Assembly: GCA_002402105.1 (NCBI GenBank)
Contig: NVVD01000007.1
Span: 67,318-106,309, forward strand
Length of the DNA stretch: 38,992 bases
Direction of reading: 5' to 3'
From: Candidatus Cloacimonadota bacterium
Lineage (GTDB): Bacteria > Muiribacteriota > UBA6191
The position numbers and the translations under genes were made by a program. Shown in pieces: positions 8,144 through 16,175 of the stretch. A model generated the notes under the pieces. The model saw nothing but the letters and a program-made list of their open reading frames with translations. It was not told the origin of the DNA and did no database searches. The stretch's first letter is position 1. Each line of letters begins with the position of its first letter.

Positions 8144-9823
8144 ATGAAACCTATTTTAATTTTTACTTTTTTTATCTTATTTTCTCAAATAGATGCAAAC
8201 CCCAAAACAAACTTAAAACCTACTTTTGGTGGTACTTATGAAAGATTAATCTCAAACCTCCCTGAAACATTTGACCCAGCCTTTGTTACAGATGCTGATT
8301 CTAGTGAAGTCGTAGCTCAACTTTATTCACGACTCTTTAGAATGGGAACAAACCTAAAAGCAAGCCCTGATATTGTAAGGTCTTGGGAGATTTCAGATGA
8401 CCAAAAAACATATACTTTTTACCTCAGAGAAAAAATTAGATTTCATACTATTTTAGGAGATAATTTTGATAGTGGCTCCTACACTACTAAAAACAGGGGT
8501 AGAGAGCTAAGTGCATACGATGTTAAATTTTCATTTGAGAGAGTTCTTTCTCCTAAAACAAAAAGCCCACATATGAGCACTCTTCTTAGTGGAGTAAAAG
8601 GGGTCAAAGAATTTCAAAATAAAAATAAAACCCACATTGAAGGAATCAAAGTCGATGATGAAAATACACTTATCATTGAACTTAATGCTCCTACTCCATC
8701 ATTTTTAATGGAACTATCATCTCATGCTCTAAGCATAGTTGCCAAAGAAGATATTCAAGCCAATAAAAATCAAATGCACTTACATCCTGTTGGTACAGGC
8801 CCTTTTATCTTAGAGGGCTTTGATATCCAAAAAGACCTAACTCTGAGAGCTAATTTAGATTACTTTAAAGGTCGCCCCTACCTAGATGCTATTCATTTTA
8901 CTTTTCAACGAGAAAAACGTCTAAATTCATTTAAAATGTTTCAAAATAAAAAGCTACATCATATTGCTAATATCCCTAGAAAAGAGCTCAAAGAGTCTAT
9001 TAAATCAAAAGATTACTCTTTCTATGAAAAACCAAGTTTAGAAATTCAATATTTAGCTTTTAATATTCATAAAAAGCCCTTTAATAAGGTCAAAGTTAGA
9101 CAAGCATTTAATTTTGCAGTCAACAAAGAAATCATTGTTAAATACATTCTAAATAATAGAGGATTTATCGCAAACTCTCCTCTCCCTCCTGGTATTTTAG
9201 GCTACAATAAAGATCTTAACCCCTATCCCTTTGATCAAAAAAAGGCCAAAAAGCTCCTTCTTGAGGCTGGCTATCACTTTGATGAAAATGGTCTAGTCAT
9301 AGATTTCCCCGAAATAAAACTATATGTCACAGGAAGAAAAGGTAGTACAAATATCATTGGAAGAACAATACAATCAAACCTTTTAGATATTGGGATTGAA
9401 ATCAAACTTGTTCTACAAAACTGGAGTAAACACTATCAATCAGTAGATACCGATGAAGCCTCTTTTTTCACAATGGGCTGGATTTTAGACTATGCTGATG
9501 CTGACAATGTTTTAAGATATAACTTTACTTGTAACAATATACAAAACCATAATAATGCCTCTAAATATTGTAATCCCAATGTAGACCAATTAATTGAAAG
9601 TGCCCGATTCACTAATAATCCAAAACATAGAGAAAAGTTTTACCTCAATGCTCAAAAAAAAATAATGCAAGATGCACCTTGGATTTGCTTATACCATCCA
9701 ACCACCTACATTTTATCTCAAAAAAACGTTCATGGTATTGAGCTCAGTTCATTCGGAGAATCTGAATTTAATTACCATAATATTTGGCTTAGTAATGATA
9801 AAAAAGAAAAGAAAAAACCATGA
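8144..9823 (+). CDS. family 5 extracellular solute-binding protein (oligopeptide/dipeptide type)
   Basis: The 559-residue precursor begins with a Sec signal peptide (hydrophobic residues 3-15, probable cut after IDAN or nearby) and matches the DppA/OppA fold throughout. It has YERLISNLPETFDPAF near 30, the Y-x-L-R-x-x-I-x-F strand after SWEISDDQKTYTFYLREKI, LSAYDVKFSFERVLSP, PVGTGPF near 218 and the C-terminal DADNVLRYNFTC region. Such proteins deliver peptides to an ABC importer, but no permease or ATPase gene is adjacent, so it either works with a distant importer or has another ligand. No lipobox Cys is seen, so it should be a soluble periplasmic protein. Its stop overlaps the next start (ATGA), which implies translational coupling. 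Confidence 0.93.
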   Translation: MKPILIFTFFILFSQIDANPKTNLKPTFGGTYERLISNLPETFDPAFVTDADSSEVVAQLYSRLFRMGTNLKASPDIVRSWEISDDQKTYTFYLREKIRFHTILGDNFDSGSYTTKNRGRELSAYDVKFSFERVLSPKTKSPHMSTLLSGVKGVKEFQNKNKTHIEGIKVDDENTLIIELNAPTPSFLMELSSHALSIVAKEDIQANKNQMHLHPVGTGPFILEGFDIQKDLTLRANLDYFKGRPYLDAIHFTFQREKRLNSFKMFQNKKLHHIANIPRKELKESIKSKDYSFYEKPSLEIQYLAFNIHKKPFNKVKVRQAFNFAVNKEIIVKYILNNRGFIANSPLPPGILGYNKDLNPYPFDQKKAKKLLLEAGYHFDENGLVIDFPEIKLYVTGRKGSTNIIGRTIQSNLLDIGIEIKLVLQNWSKHYQSVDTDEASFFTMGWILDYADADNVLRYNFTCNNIQNHNNASKYCNPNVDQLIESARFTNNPKHREKFYLNAQKKIMQDAPWICLYHPTTYILSQKNVHGIELSSFGESEFNYHNIWLSNDKKEKKKP

Positions 9824-10479
9824 GACCACTTCTTTTCTTTTTTATATTATTTAGCTTTAGTCATTCTGGAGATGCTGCTGGAAACCTAATTTTAAAGTAT
9901 TTAAAAACAAAACAAGAAAACCCTGCTTATATTAGCCATAATGATAAAAAATCTTTTAATCGTCTATTTTCTAAAATCGTTTCTCAAAGTTTATTCAGTC
10001 GTAAAAAAAGAGTCTCTCAATCTATTTTAAAAAATAAAAAATCATCTTATCAAGGTAGAGGAATTTTCAGAGTTTATGGCACTAGTTTTGGTAAACCAGG
10101 AAACAAAGGTGAAACTAATGTTTTTAAAGATGGCTCTAAGGTCAAATGGGGATTAATAACAGCAGCTTTACCACATGTAAGTATAATAGGTAAATTTATT
10201 AAAGTTAGAATGCTGAAAAAAAATGGTAAACTTGGACGTTGGATTCGTATGAAAGTACGAGATTTAGGCCCATGGTTTCGAGATGACCCCTACTGGAAAA
10301 CAAATTCAGACCCAAGAGCAATTCACTATTTTAAACATAAAATGAGAAGATTTGATGGTAGAGTTGTAAAAAACCCTGCAGGTATCGATTTAACTCCTTG
10401 GGCTTGGCAAAAACTTGGTATTGCTTATAAAAAAAGTATGAACCATTCTGGTTGGGTTGAATGGAAAATAAGTAAATAA
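9820..10479 (+). CDS. secreted double-psi beta-barrel (RlpA-like) protein
   Basis: The 219-residue precursor has a signal peptide (MRPLLFFFILFSFSHSGDAA). The C-terminal half carries the RlpA-type barrel marks: RVYGTSFGKPG near 84, VRDLGPW at 146-152 and GIDLTPWAWQKLG at 188-200, where the Asp residues and GP correspond to the conserved barrel positions. RlpA proteins act on peptidoglycan at the septum or cell wall; other barrel proteins bind without cutting. An unusual DDPYWKTNSDPRAIHYFKHK segment interrupts the barrel. No lipobox and no SPOR domain are present. The 4-base overlap with the solute-binding protein gene indicates one operon. Enzymatic activity is not shown by the sequence. Confidence 0.75.
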   Translation: MRPLLFFFILFSFSHSGDAAGNLILKYLKTKQENPAYISHNDKKSFNRLFSKIVSQSLFSRKKRVSQSILKNKKSSYQGRGIFRVYGTSFGKPGNKGETNVFKDGSKVKWGLITAALPHVSIIGKFIKVRMLKKNGKLGRWIRMKVRDLGPWFRDDPYWKTNSDPRAIHYFKHKMRRFDGRVVKNPAGIDLTPWAWQKLGIAYKKSMNHSGWVEWKISK

Positions 10480-10500
10480 CTATCAAAATGAAAGTTTCTT

Positions 10501-11889
10501 ATGCAACAATTAAAAAAAATTACAAATGACCAATTAAAACTAACTATAGACAATCATAAGCTATGGCTAGAAAACAAAGAAGAGCATAAAGATAAAAGAG
10601 CAGATTTTAATCATACAGACCTAATAAAAGCCCAACTCAGTGGATTTGATCTTAGCCAAGCTATTTTTACTGGGGCCAACTTAATGGGTGCAAATCTTAA
10701 AAATAGTATATTATCTGGAGCTAATTTTAAAGAAGCAAATCTTGTTCACACAAATTTTTCATATACAAATCTCAGTCAAGCTATACTTTCTGATACCATA
10801 CTGACCCAAGCAAATTTAAAAAATGCTTGTCTTGACAATGCGGACTTTAGTGGAGCCTACCTGCATAAAACAATTCTCAATGAAGCAAATGTGAGAGGAG
10901 CATCTTTTAAAAGAGCAAACCTTATAGACGCTTCGTTTCAAAATGCAAAATTAAAAACATCTGACTTTAGCAATGCGAGTCTTGGTGCTACTAATTTCAC
11001 AAAATCTGATTTAACTGACACAAACTTTAACAATACCTATCTTTGCGATGCAATCTTTACTAAGTCTACTCTTACTAATGCTAATTTTAATAACGCCAAT
11101 TTATGCTATGCTCAATTTGATTTCTCTAAATTACATTCAGCAAATCTTTCGTTTACAAATCTTAATCAAGCAAGTTTTATTGAAGTTGACTTCACAGAAG
11201 CTCAACTAGATGATGCAAACTTTAAGGGCGCCAAAATAAAAAATAGTACTTTTTTTAAGGCTAGTTTAAAAAGAGCGAACCTTGAAGAATTGAGTTTAAT
11301 TAACATCAATTTTCAAGAAACAAATCTGACAGAAGCTAATTTTGAAAACAGTAATCTTAGTAAATCTAGTTTTTATAAAAGTAATCTTAACAAAGTAAAC
11401 TTAAACAAAACAAACTTAAATGAAACTACTTTTTTAGACTCTAATCTTAGCCAGTCTCATATAAATCATGCTCAATTAAACAAAACTAACTTTAGTAATG
11501 CTCAATTACAAGAGTCAAACTTAAACAACTCTAATATCATTGATACTAACTTTTCTAATGTACAAATTGAAACAATCAATTTTAAAGACTCTTCTATAGA
11601 TTTATTAACTTATAATAAATCTAAATGGGACTCAACTCCAGGGATTTTACTTTCTTTATTTGAAAAAGGAGCCTTATTTTGCAACGAATGCGAAAAAATT
11701 ATTTTAAAGCTCAAAGAAGAACTTCTATTCAAAGAAAAAGAAGCCCAAGCCAAAGCTGAAAAAGAAAAAAGTATCTTAGAAGAAAAACAAAAAAAGCTAT
11801 TACAACAAGAACAAGAAAAACTCTCAATTGAAGCTGAAAAAAAGACTTTTTTGGGGAAAATTAAGTACTTTTTAAAAGATTCTTTTTAA
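10501..11889 (+). CDS. long pentapeptide-repeat protein with charged coiled-coil tail
   Basis: The 462-residue cytoplasmic protein has pentapeptide repeats (A[N/D]Lxx-like units such as ANLMG, ANLKN and ANFKE) from about residue 35 to 360, more than 60 units, forming a right-handed quadrilateral beta-helix. Toward the end the repeats become Asn-, Thr- and Ser-rich (SNLSK, SNLNK, TNLNE). Residues ~395-450 form a highly charged helix (Lys/Glu/Gln), probably a coiled coil, ending in a short hydrophobic tail. Some pentapeptide proteins mimic DNA and protect gyrase, but many have no known function. It begins 21 bases after the barrel gene and is probably co-transcribed. The next gene is convergent with only 3 bases between. 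Confidence 0.9.
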   Translation: MQQLKKITNDQLKLTIDNHKLWLENKEEHKDKRADFNHTDLIKAQLSGFDLSQAIFTGANLMGANLKNSILSGANFKEANLVHTNFSYTNLSQAILSDTILTQANLKNACLDNADFSGAYLHKTILNEANVRGASFKRANLIDASFQNAKLKTSDFSNASLGATNFTKSDLTDTNFNNTYLCDAIFTKSTLTNANFNNANLCYAQFDFSKLHSANLSFTNLNQASFIEVDFTEAQLDDANFKGAKIKNSTFFKASLKRANLEELSLININFQETNLTEANFENSNLSKSSFYKSNLNKVNLNKTNLNETTFLDSNLSQSHINHAQLNKTNFSNAQLQESNLNNSNIIDTNFSNVQIETINFKDSSIDLLTYNKSKWDSTPGILLSLFEKGALFCNECEKIILKLKEELLFKEKEAQAKAEKEKSILEEKQKKLLQQEQEKLSIEAEKKTFLGKIKYFLKDSF

Positions 11890-11892
11890 AAT

Positions 11893-12912
11893 TTAAGCTA
11901 CGCTATAAGCTCTAGGAACTTCTTCTTCATGAATTTTATTTTCAGATACTAAAGTTTCAAAAGCTTTTTTATATAAAATACAATCAGCTTTACCACCGCC
12001 TTCTAAAAAGCTCATAATAGCCGTTATATTTGCTAATTTAATATGCTTTTGAACAGAGGGATAATTTCTAAACATCTCATAAATAAAAAAACTTTCTTTA
12101 CTTTTATTTTTAAAATAACTTTGATGAATAATAGCCAGCATATTTTCAGATATCATTTTTCTAAAATATTCAAAATTTTCAAAACAATATAAAGATTTAA
12201 ACAATACATTTTCGATATCACCAGCAATCATCGAGGCTATAACTAACAAACCTTTTGCCGACAATTCACAAGCTAATCTTAAATCTTGTGCTGTTTTTAT
12301 TTCTCCCATATCTAAAACATCAGTATCACTCATTAAAATTGAATCTAAAATTGATGAACCTTGAATATAATCTATATCTTGTAATCTTTGTGTGACAATG
12401 CTACTCGGATATTCTATGAACTCTTTTTCAATGGTTTCTGACAATCTCAATGCATGTAATGACCCTTGAGATAAATAATGATGAATGAAAGCAGCACAAG
12501 TGGAGGATTTTCCTGAGTCTGAAGCACCTGAAATAATAATTAATCCGCTACTTTGTTTTAATAATTTCTCTAGTAAAGATAAATCAAAACCAATTTCTTC
12601 TAAAGAGCTAACTTTTTTCTTCAAAATTTTAGCTGATATAGCTAAGGTACTTCTTTGTTTATAAATATGTATTCTAGCTATATAAGTATCATCTATTTCA
12701 ATAGTAGTTAATAACTCAGAGTCTTTTAAAAATCTCTTTTTTTGTTTTTCATTTAGAACTCCATCAATAAGCTGATATACTTGAGGAGGTAGAGTTCTCT
12801 CATCAGAAATCTTTATTATTTCTTTATACTTTTGACATACTGGTATTGTTCCTGAAACAACGTGCACCCTATTTGAGTTTAATTCAATAGCTTTTTTTAA
12901 TAATGTAATCAT
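11893..12912 (-). CDS. divergent PilT-family (type IV pilus retraction-like) ATPase, paralogue 2
   Basis: The 339-residue protein follows the PilT plan. A short N-terminal PAS-like region leads to Walker A GASDSGKS at 129-136, then TIEKEFIEYPSSIVTQR (Asp-box equivalent, where PilT has TIEDPIEY) and Walker B DVLDMGEIK with Glu 204 kept. The His-box region reads SMIAGD (227-232) instead of TLHTN, so the conserved His is missing, and the Asp-box Asp is Lys. ATP binding is likely, and turnover may be impaired or may need the neighbour. It lies 29 bases downstream of the other PilT-like gene; AAGG about 11 bases before the ATG is a plausible ribosome site. A pilus, secretion or gliding role is inferred from the family alone. 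Confidence 0.82.
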   Translation of the reverse strand: MITLLKKAIELNSNRVHVVSGTIPVCQKYKEIIKISDERTLPPQVYQLIDGVLNEKQKKRFLKDSELLTTIEIDDTYIARIHIYKQRSTLAISAKILKKKVSSLEEIGFDLSLLEKLLKQSSGLIIISGASDSGKSSTCAAFIHHYLSQGSLHALRLSETIEKEFIEYPSSIVTQRLQDIDYIQGSSILDSILMSDTDVLDMGEIKTAQDLRLACELSAKGLLVIASMIAGDIENVLFKSLYCFENFEYFRKMISENMLAIIHQSYFKNKSKESFFIYEMFRNYPSVQKHIKLANITAIMSFLEGGGKADCILYKKAFETLVSENKIHEEEVPRAYSVA

Positions 12913-12941
12913 AAGTTAACTTACCTTTTTTAAGTTTTAAA

Positions 12942-14282
12942 CTAAATCAAACCTTGTGATTTCATCTTTTTTTCAAAAGATTCATAATCTGGAATCAAAT
13001 CTACAATTTCATTCCATTCAACTTCTGAAGTTTTTATCAGTTTTTCAAAATCAACATGAAAAGAAAAAATATCTGCATTTTGTTGTTGGGATATTAAATT
13101 TGATAATACATGAAATTGCCCTTCTCTAATCATCCCTTTGGTATTAGAATCTAGCATTAATTGCTCTTTTACTAGGGTTTTTCCACCTTCACGCTTTGGC
13201 ACCAAAATTTGAGAGGAGATATAAATTAACACCTTTGACAAACGCTGTTGAAAGCCAAATTTTATAGTTTTATCTACATCAAATAATAAAAACTCTAAAC
13301 TTTTAACTATATCTATTGCAGTAACTGAAGATATAACTAACACCCCTGTTTCTGCTGCTAACAAAACTAGCTCTAATGTTTCTAAACTTTCTATTTGTGT
13401 AACAAATAAAATCTCTACCCCATCTTTTAGGGCATAAGAAACTACTTTAGCTAAGTCATCATAATCCGAGTCCTTTTCTCTTTGAGTAACAGAAGACTTA
13501 GAGTCTCTAAATAAATATTCGATCGGATTTTCTAAACAAAATACTTTTCTTTCTAAGTTTTGGTTAATCCATTCTAGTAGACCTGCACAAGAGGTACTTT
13601 TTCCTGAATTAGAAGGCCCATTTAGTAATATTAATCCTGATAATTCTTGCTCATGCTCAATTAACTCTAATAACTTTTTATCTATTCTTAGGCCGTCAAG
13701 AGCAGGTACTTTAAGAGGTATTTGTTTAAAAACTAACCTAACTTTACCATTTTCATAAAATGCATGTACCCTAAATCTTGAAATACCGATTAAAGATAAA
13801 GAAAATGAGACAGACCTATTTTTTTGAAAAGAGCTAAATTGATTAGAAGTAAAAGTATTTGCAATCATTTTTTGAAGCTGACTATCACTAACTGTCAAAT
13901 CTTCATCCATCTCCATTAAAACACCAGACACTCTAAACAAAGGTTTTTTTCCTGAACGAATATGCACGACTTCGGCATTTCGTAATTTTGCTAGTTCTAA
14001 AATAGGAGAAAAGTCCTCGTCATCTAAAGTTGAGTCAATCGCTACTCTTCTGCTTCCTGACTTTTTTTCAATCAAATCTAATTTGTATTTTGCCTGCCTT
14101 AAAATATTCGAGTCAACATTTTTTGTTTGTAGTTTTTTTAAAACAGTTAATAAAAATACAAAATCTTCTTCTTTTAGCTCAGATAAAGTTTCGTTATTTT
14201 GTTTCGCTAAAAAAGAAATGGGAGCTGTGAACTTTCCGTTGCACTCTTTTAACTGTTGTTTAAATTGTTTTATAAAAGACAT
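12942..14282 (-). CDS. divergent PilT-family ATPase with natural Walker B Glu-to-Gln change, paralogue 1
   Basis: This 446-residue protein has an ~80-residue N-terminal extension, then the PilT N-domain (AEVVHIRSGKKPLFRVSGVL near 103-122, SRFRVHAFYENG near 168), Walker A NGPSNSGKS at 221-229 and Asp-box ENPIEY at 251-256 (Asp changed to Asn). The Walker B region is ILFVTQIES at 291-299; PilT has VGEMRD there, so the catalytic Glu is Gln 296. The following SLETLELVLLAAETGVLV matches PilT almost exactly, which anchors the alignment. The His-box is SSVTAID, without His. It should bind ATP but hydrolyse it poorly. The ATG has GAGG just upstream. First gene of a two-gene operon. Confidence 0.85.
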   Translation of the reverse strand: MSFIKQFKQQLKECNGKFTAPISFLAKQNNETLSELKEEDFVFLLTVLKKLQTKNVDSNILRQAKYKLDLIEKKSGSRRVAIDSTLDDEDFSPILELAKLRNAEVVHIRSGKKPLFRVSGVLMEMDEDLTVSDSQLQKMIANTFTSNQFSSFQKNRSVSFSLSLIGISRFRVHAFYENGKVRLVFKQIPLKVPALDGLRIDKKLLELIEHEQELSGLILLNGPSNSGKSTSCAGLLEWINQNLERKVFCLENPIEYLFRDSKSSVTQREKDSDYDDLAKVVSYALKDGVEILFVTQIESLETLELVLLAAETGVLVISSVTAIDIVKSLEFLLFDVDKTIKFGFQQRLSKVLIYISSQILVPKREGGKTLVKEQLMLDSNTKGMIREGQFHVLSNLISQQQNADIFSFHVDFEKLIKTSEVEWNEIVDLIPDYESFEKKMKSQGLI

Positions 14283-14317
14283 ATTTCCTCAAAATATTAT
14301 GTGAATCATCTATTACA

Positions 14318-14345
14318 ATTATACCTATAGCCTAGATTATTTCAA
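14318..14345 (-). promoter_or_regulatory. candidate sigma70 promoter of the PilT-like gene pair
   Basis: Minus-strand TTGAAA (14340-14345), a 16-base spacer and a perfect TATAAT (14318-14323) lie about 35 bases before the ATG at 14282. Confidence 0.6.
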
Positions 14346-14413
14346 ATCTTTGTTATATACTTTTTCAAATACAATGTTCATCCCCATACATAATCATATT
14401 AAAGGATATTTAT

Positions 14414-15106
14414 TTGTTTTTATTTAGACTTCTTATCATCTTTTTTTGTATAACTCATACCAAGGCCAACCAGTCAGAGCCCTCTCTAAAGATTCTTCAA
14501 TACTTTAAGATGGCAAAAGTTAAAATTGACTTTATGACTCCAGCAATTTTTTCTATTCAATTAATAGAACAGCTAAAATCTCTTAAAAACGAGGGGATAT
14601 TAATTAGAATTTTAAGCGATCGTACATTTGAAGAGTCAGCTCAAAACTTACTTTACGACTCTTCTAAAAATTTTAATCTTAAAGTATTAAGTTCAAAGTT
14701 TATTATCCCGCACAACATAGTTATTATTGACCAAAAAGTAGTGGTGATTGGGGGAGCCTATTATCCAAGTATAGAAAACAAAATTGATCATACATATTTA
14801 ATCAATGACAAAAATACAATTAAAAAATACTATGAAAGTTTTCAAAATCTATGGCAAAAAATAAGCTCTCATGACAATAAAAATAGACTTTTAAGATTTC
14901 AGCATTTTATAGATTTAAACTCAATCGAAAATAATACAAATGAACCAAATGAAACTGAAGAAAACTTCGTTGCTTCAAAAAATGGAAAAAAATACTATCG
15001 AATAAAAAGCAAAGCAGCCAACAGAATACTTAAAAAAAATAGAATATACTTTCAAGACGAAGAACAAGCAAAAAACAGCGGTCGAGAACGTGCAAGGAAC
15101 TTCTAA
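14414..15106 (+). CDS. secreted PLD-like plus Ada-like domain protein, catalytic and zinc residues lost
   Basis: The start is TTG at 14414 with AAAGGA eight bases upstream; no in-frame ATG gives the signal peptide (MFLFRLLIIFFCITHTKA). Residues ~25-150 resemble one phospholipase D-like half: IPHNIVIIDQKVVVIGGAYY at 98-117 aligns with the HxK(x4)D motif, but the His is Pro 99 and the Lys is Asn 101, with only Asp 106 kept. The C-terminal ~50 residues (FVASKNGKKYYR... NRIYFQDEEQAKNSG) look like the Ada-type metal-binding domain that ends many such nucleases, yet all Cys positions are replaced (for example RARNF for PCxxC). It is probably an inactive periplasmic binding protein. It sits just upstream of the glycosyltransferase gene, four bases apart. 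Confidence 0.7.
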   Translation: MFLFRLLIIFFCITHTKANQSEPSLKILQYFKMAKVKIDFMTPAIFSIQLIEQLKSLKNEGILIRILSDRTFEESAQNLLYDSSKNFNLKVLSSKFIIPHNIVIIDQKVVVIGGAYYPSIENKIDHTYLINDKNTIKKYYESFQNLWQKISSHDNKNRLLRFQHFIDLNSIENNTNEPNETEENFVASKNGKKYYRIKSKAANRILKKNRIYFQDEEQAKNSGRERARNF

Positions 15107-15110
15107 AATA

Positions 15111-16175
15111 ATGAACCTTAAAACTATTCATAAAAACATTCTAGTTATAAGATTAGGAGCGATTGGCGATGTCATACAAACTCTGCCTGCTATTCAACAA
15201 TTACAGTTAAACTACCCCGATGCTAAAATTCATTGGGCCATTGAAGATAAATCTTATCCTATTGTTAAAAACCAAACAAATCTAGAATTTATTCTTTTTC
15301 CTAAAAAGAAGATTTTTAGTCTAAATCCTTTAGTAGCTTTATATACTAATATTAAATTTAGAAAACTACTTAAATCTAAAAATTTTGACTTAGTTATTGA
15401 CTTTCAGGGCTTATTTAAGTCCGGATGGATTAGTTTTAACAGCTTTTGTAGTCAACGTATTGGCTTTCATTCATCAAATACTCGTGAGTTTAATCACTAC
15501 TTTCAAACAAATACCATTGTAGAGATTCCTGAGCGTGTAATGCACCGAGTTGATTTTTACCAAGAGTTACTTTTTAAAATCGGACTTACAAAACATAAAC
15601 TCGAAGATCCATTCAATTTTCAATTTTTACCAAATGAAATTAAAGGATTTAGAGATTTAATTCATAGACTCAGGATTAGACTTCCCTATATTATTATTAA
15701 TATTGGTGCTAGTAAAGCAACAAAAAGATGGAAAACTAAATACTTTATTGAATTAATCAATAAATTTAAAAAGTCTCATCCAAAGTATAAAATATTATTA
15801 ACTGGTGGTGGAAACGAAGATTACCGAACTGGGCTCGAAATTTTTAAAAGTATTGCACCTGGAGTTTGTGAAAGTGCTATTAATAAAACGAGCTTAATTG
15901 AATTAGCCCTATTAGTTAAAAAGGCCAGTTTTTTACTTTCTGGAGATACCTTAGCTTTACATCTTGGTAGTGCTTTTAAAATTCCTTCTATCGGTCTATT
16001 TGGTGGTTCAGCCTTAGCTGTAGAAACAAAACCTTATTTAGATCAATATCCTGGTCTTGATTGTGGTGGTATCCCATGTTACCCCTGCAGAAAAAAAACT
16101 TGCTCTCATCATAGTTGCATGACTTACATTACACCAGAGCAAGTACACTTAGCTATTCGCCAAATATCTTTTTAG
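15111..16175 (+). CDS. glycosyltransferase family 9 (heptosyltransferase-like)
   Basis: The 354-residue protein starts KNILVIRLGAIGDVIQTLPA, the classic GT9 N-terminus. The acceptor and nucleotide-sugar parts follow: DLVIDFQGLFKSGWI near 98, INIGASKATKRW near 196, LTGGGNE and SGDTLALHLGSAF near 278. A Cys-rich tail (CGGIPCYPCRKKTC...CM) is typical of WaaF/WaaC-like members. It probably adds heptose or a related sugar to the lipopolysaccharide core at the inner membrane. I chose ATG 15111 because it starts four bases after the upstream stop and matches the family start; a GTG at 15090 would add seven residues. AAGGA at 15094-15098 is a somewhat distant ribosome site. The last 23 bases overlap the convergent gene. 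Confidence 0.9.
   Translation: MNLKTIHKNILVIRLGAIGDVIQTLPAIQQLQLNYPDAKIHWAIEDKSYPIVKNQTNLEFILFPKKKIFSLNPLVALYTNIKFRKLLKSKNFDLVIDFQGLFKSGWISFNSFCSQRIGFHSSNTREFNHYFQTNTIVEIPERVMHRVDFYQELLFKIGLTKHKLEDPFNFQFLPNEIKGFRDLIHRLRIRLPYIIINIGASKATKRWKTKYFIELINKFKKSHPKYKILLTGGGNEDYRTGLEIFKSIAPGVCESAINKTSLIELALLVKKASFLLSGDTLALHLGSAFKIPSIGLFGGSALAVETKPYLDQYPGLDCGGIPCYPCRKKTCSHHSCMTYITPEQVHLAIRQISF

Noticed and set aside
10501-11600. DNA tandem repeat in the pentapeptide gene
   Set aside because: The periodicity is due to 15-base coding units with diverged codons, so it is protein repeat rather than a DNA repeat element.
14030-14304. Two overlapping plus-strand frames opposite the PilT-like gene
   Set aside because: Low-complexity Phe/Leu/Ser translations of an antisense A-rich gene; no family features.
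15090-15110. GTG 15090 as the glycosyltransferase start
   Set aside because: ATG 15111 matches the family N-terminus and does not overlap the upstream gene.
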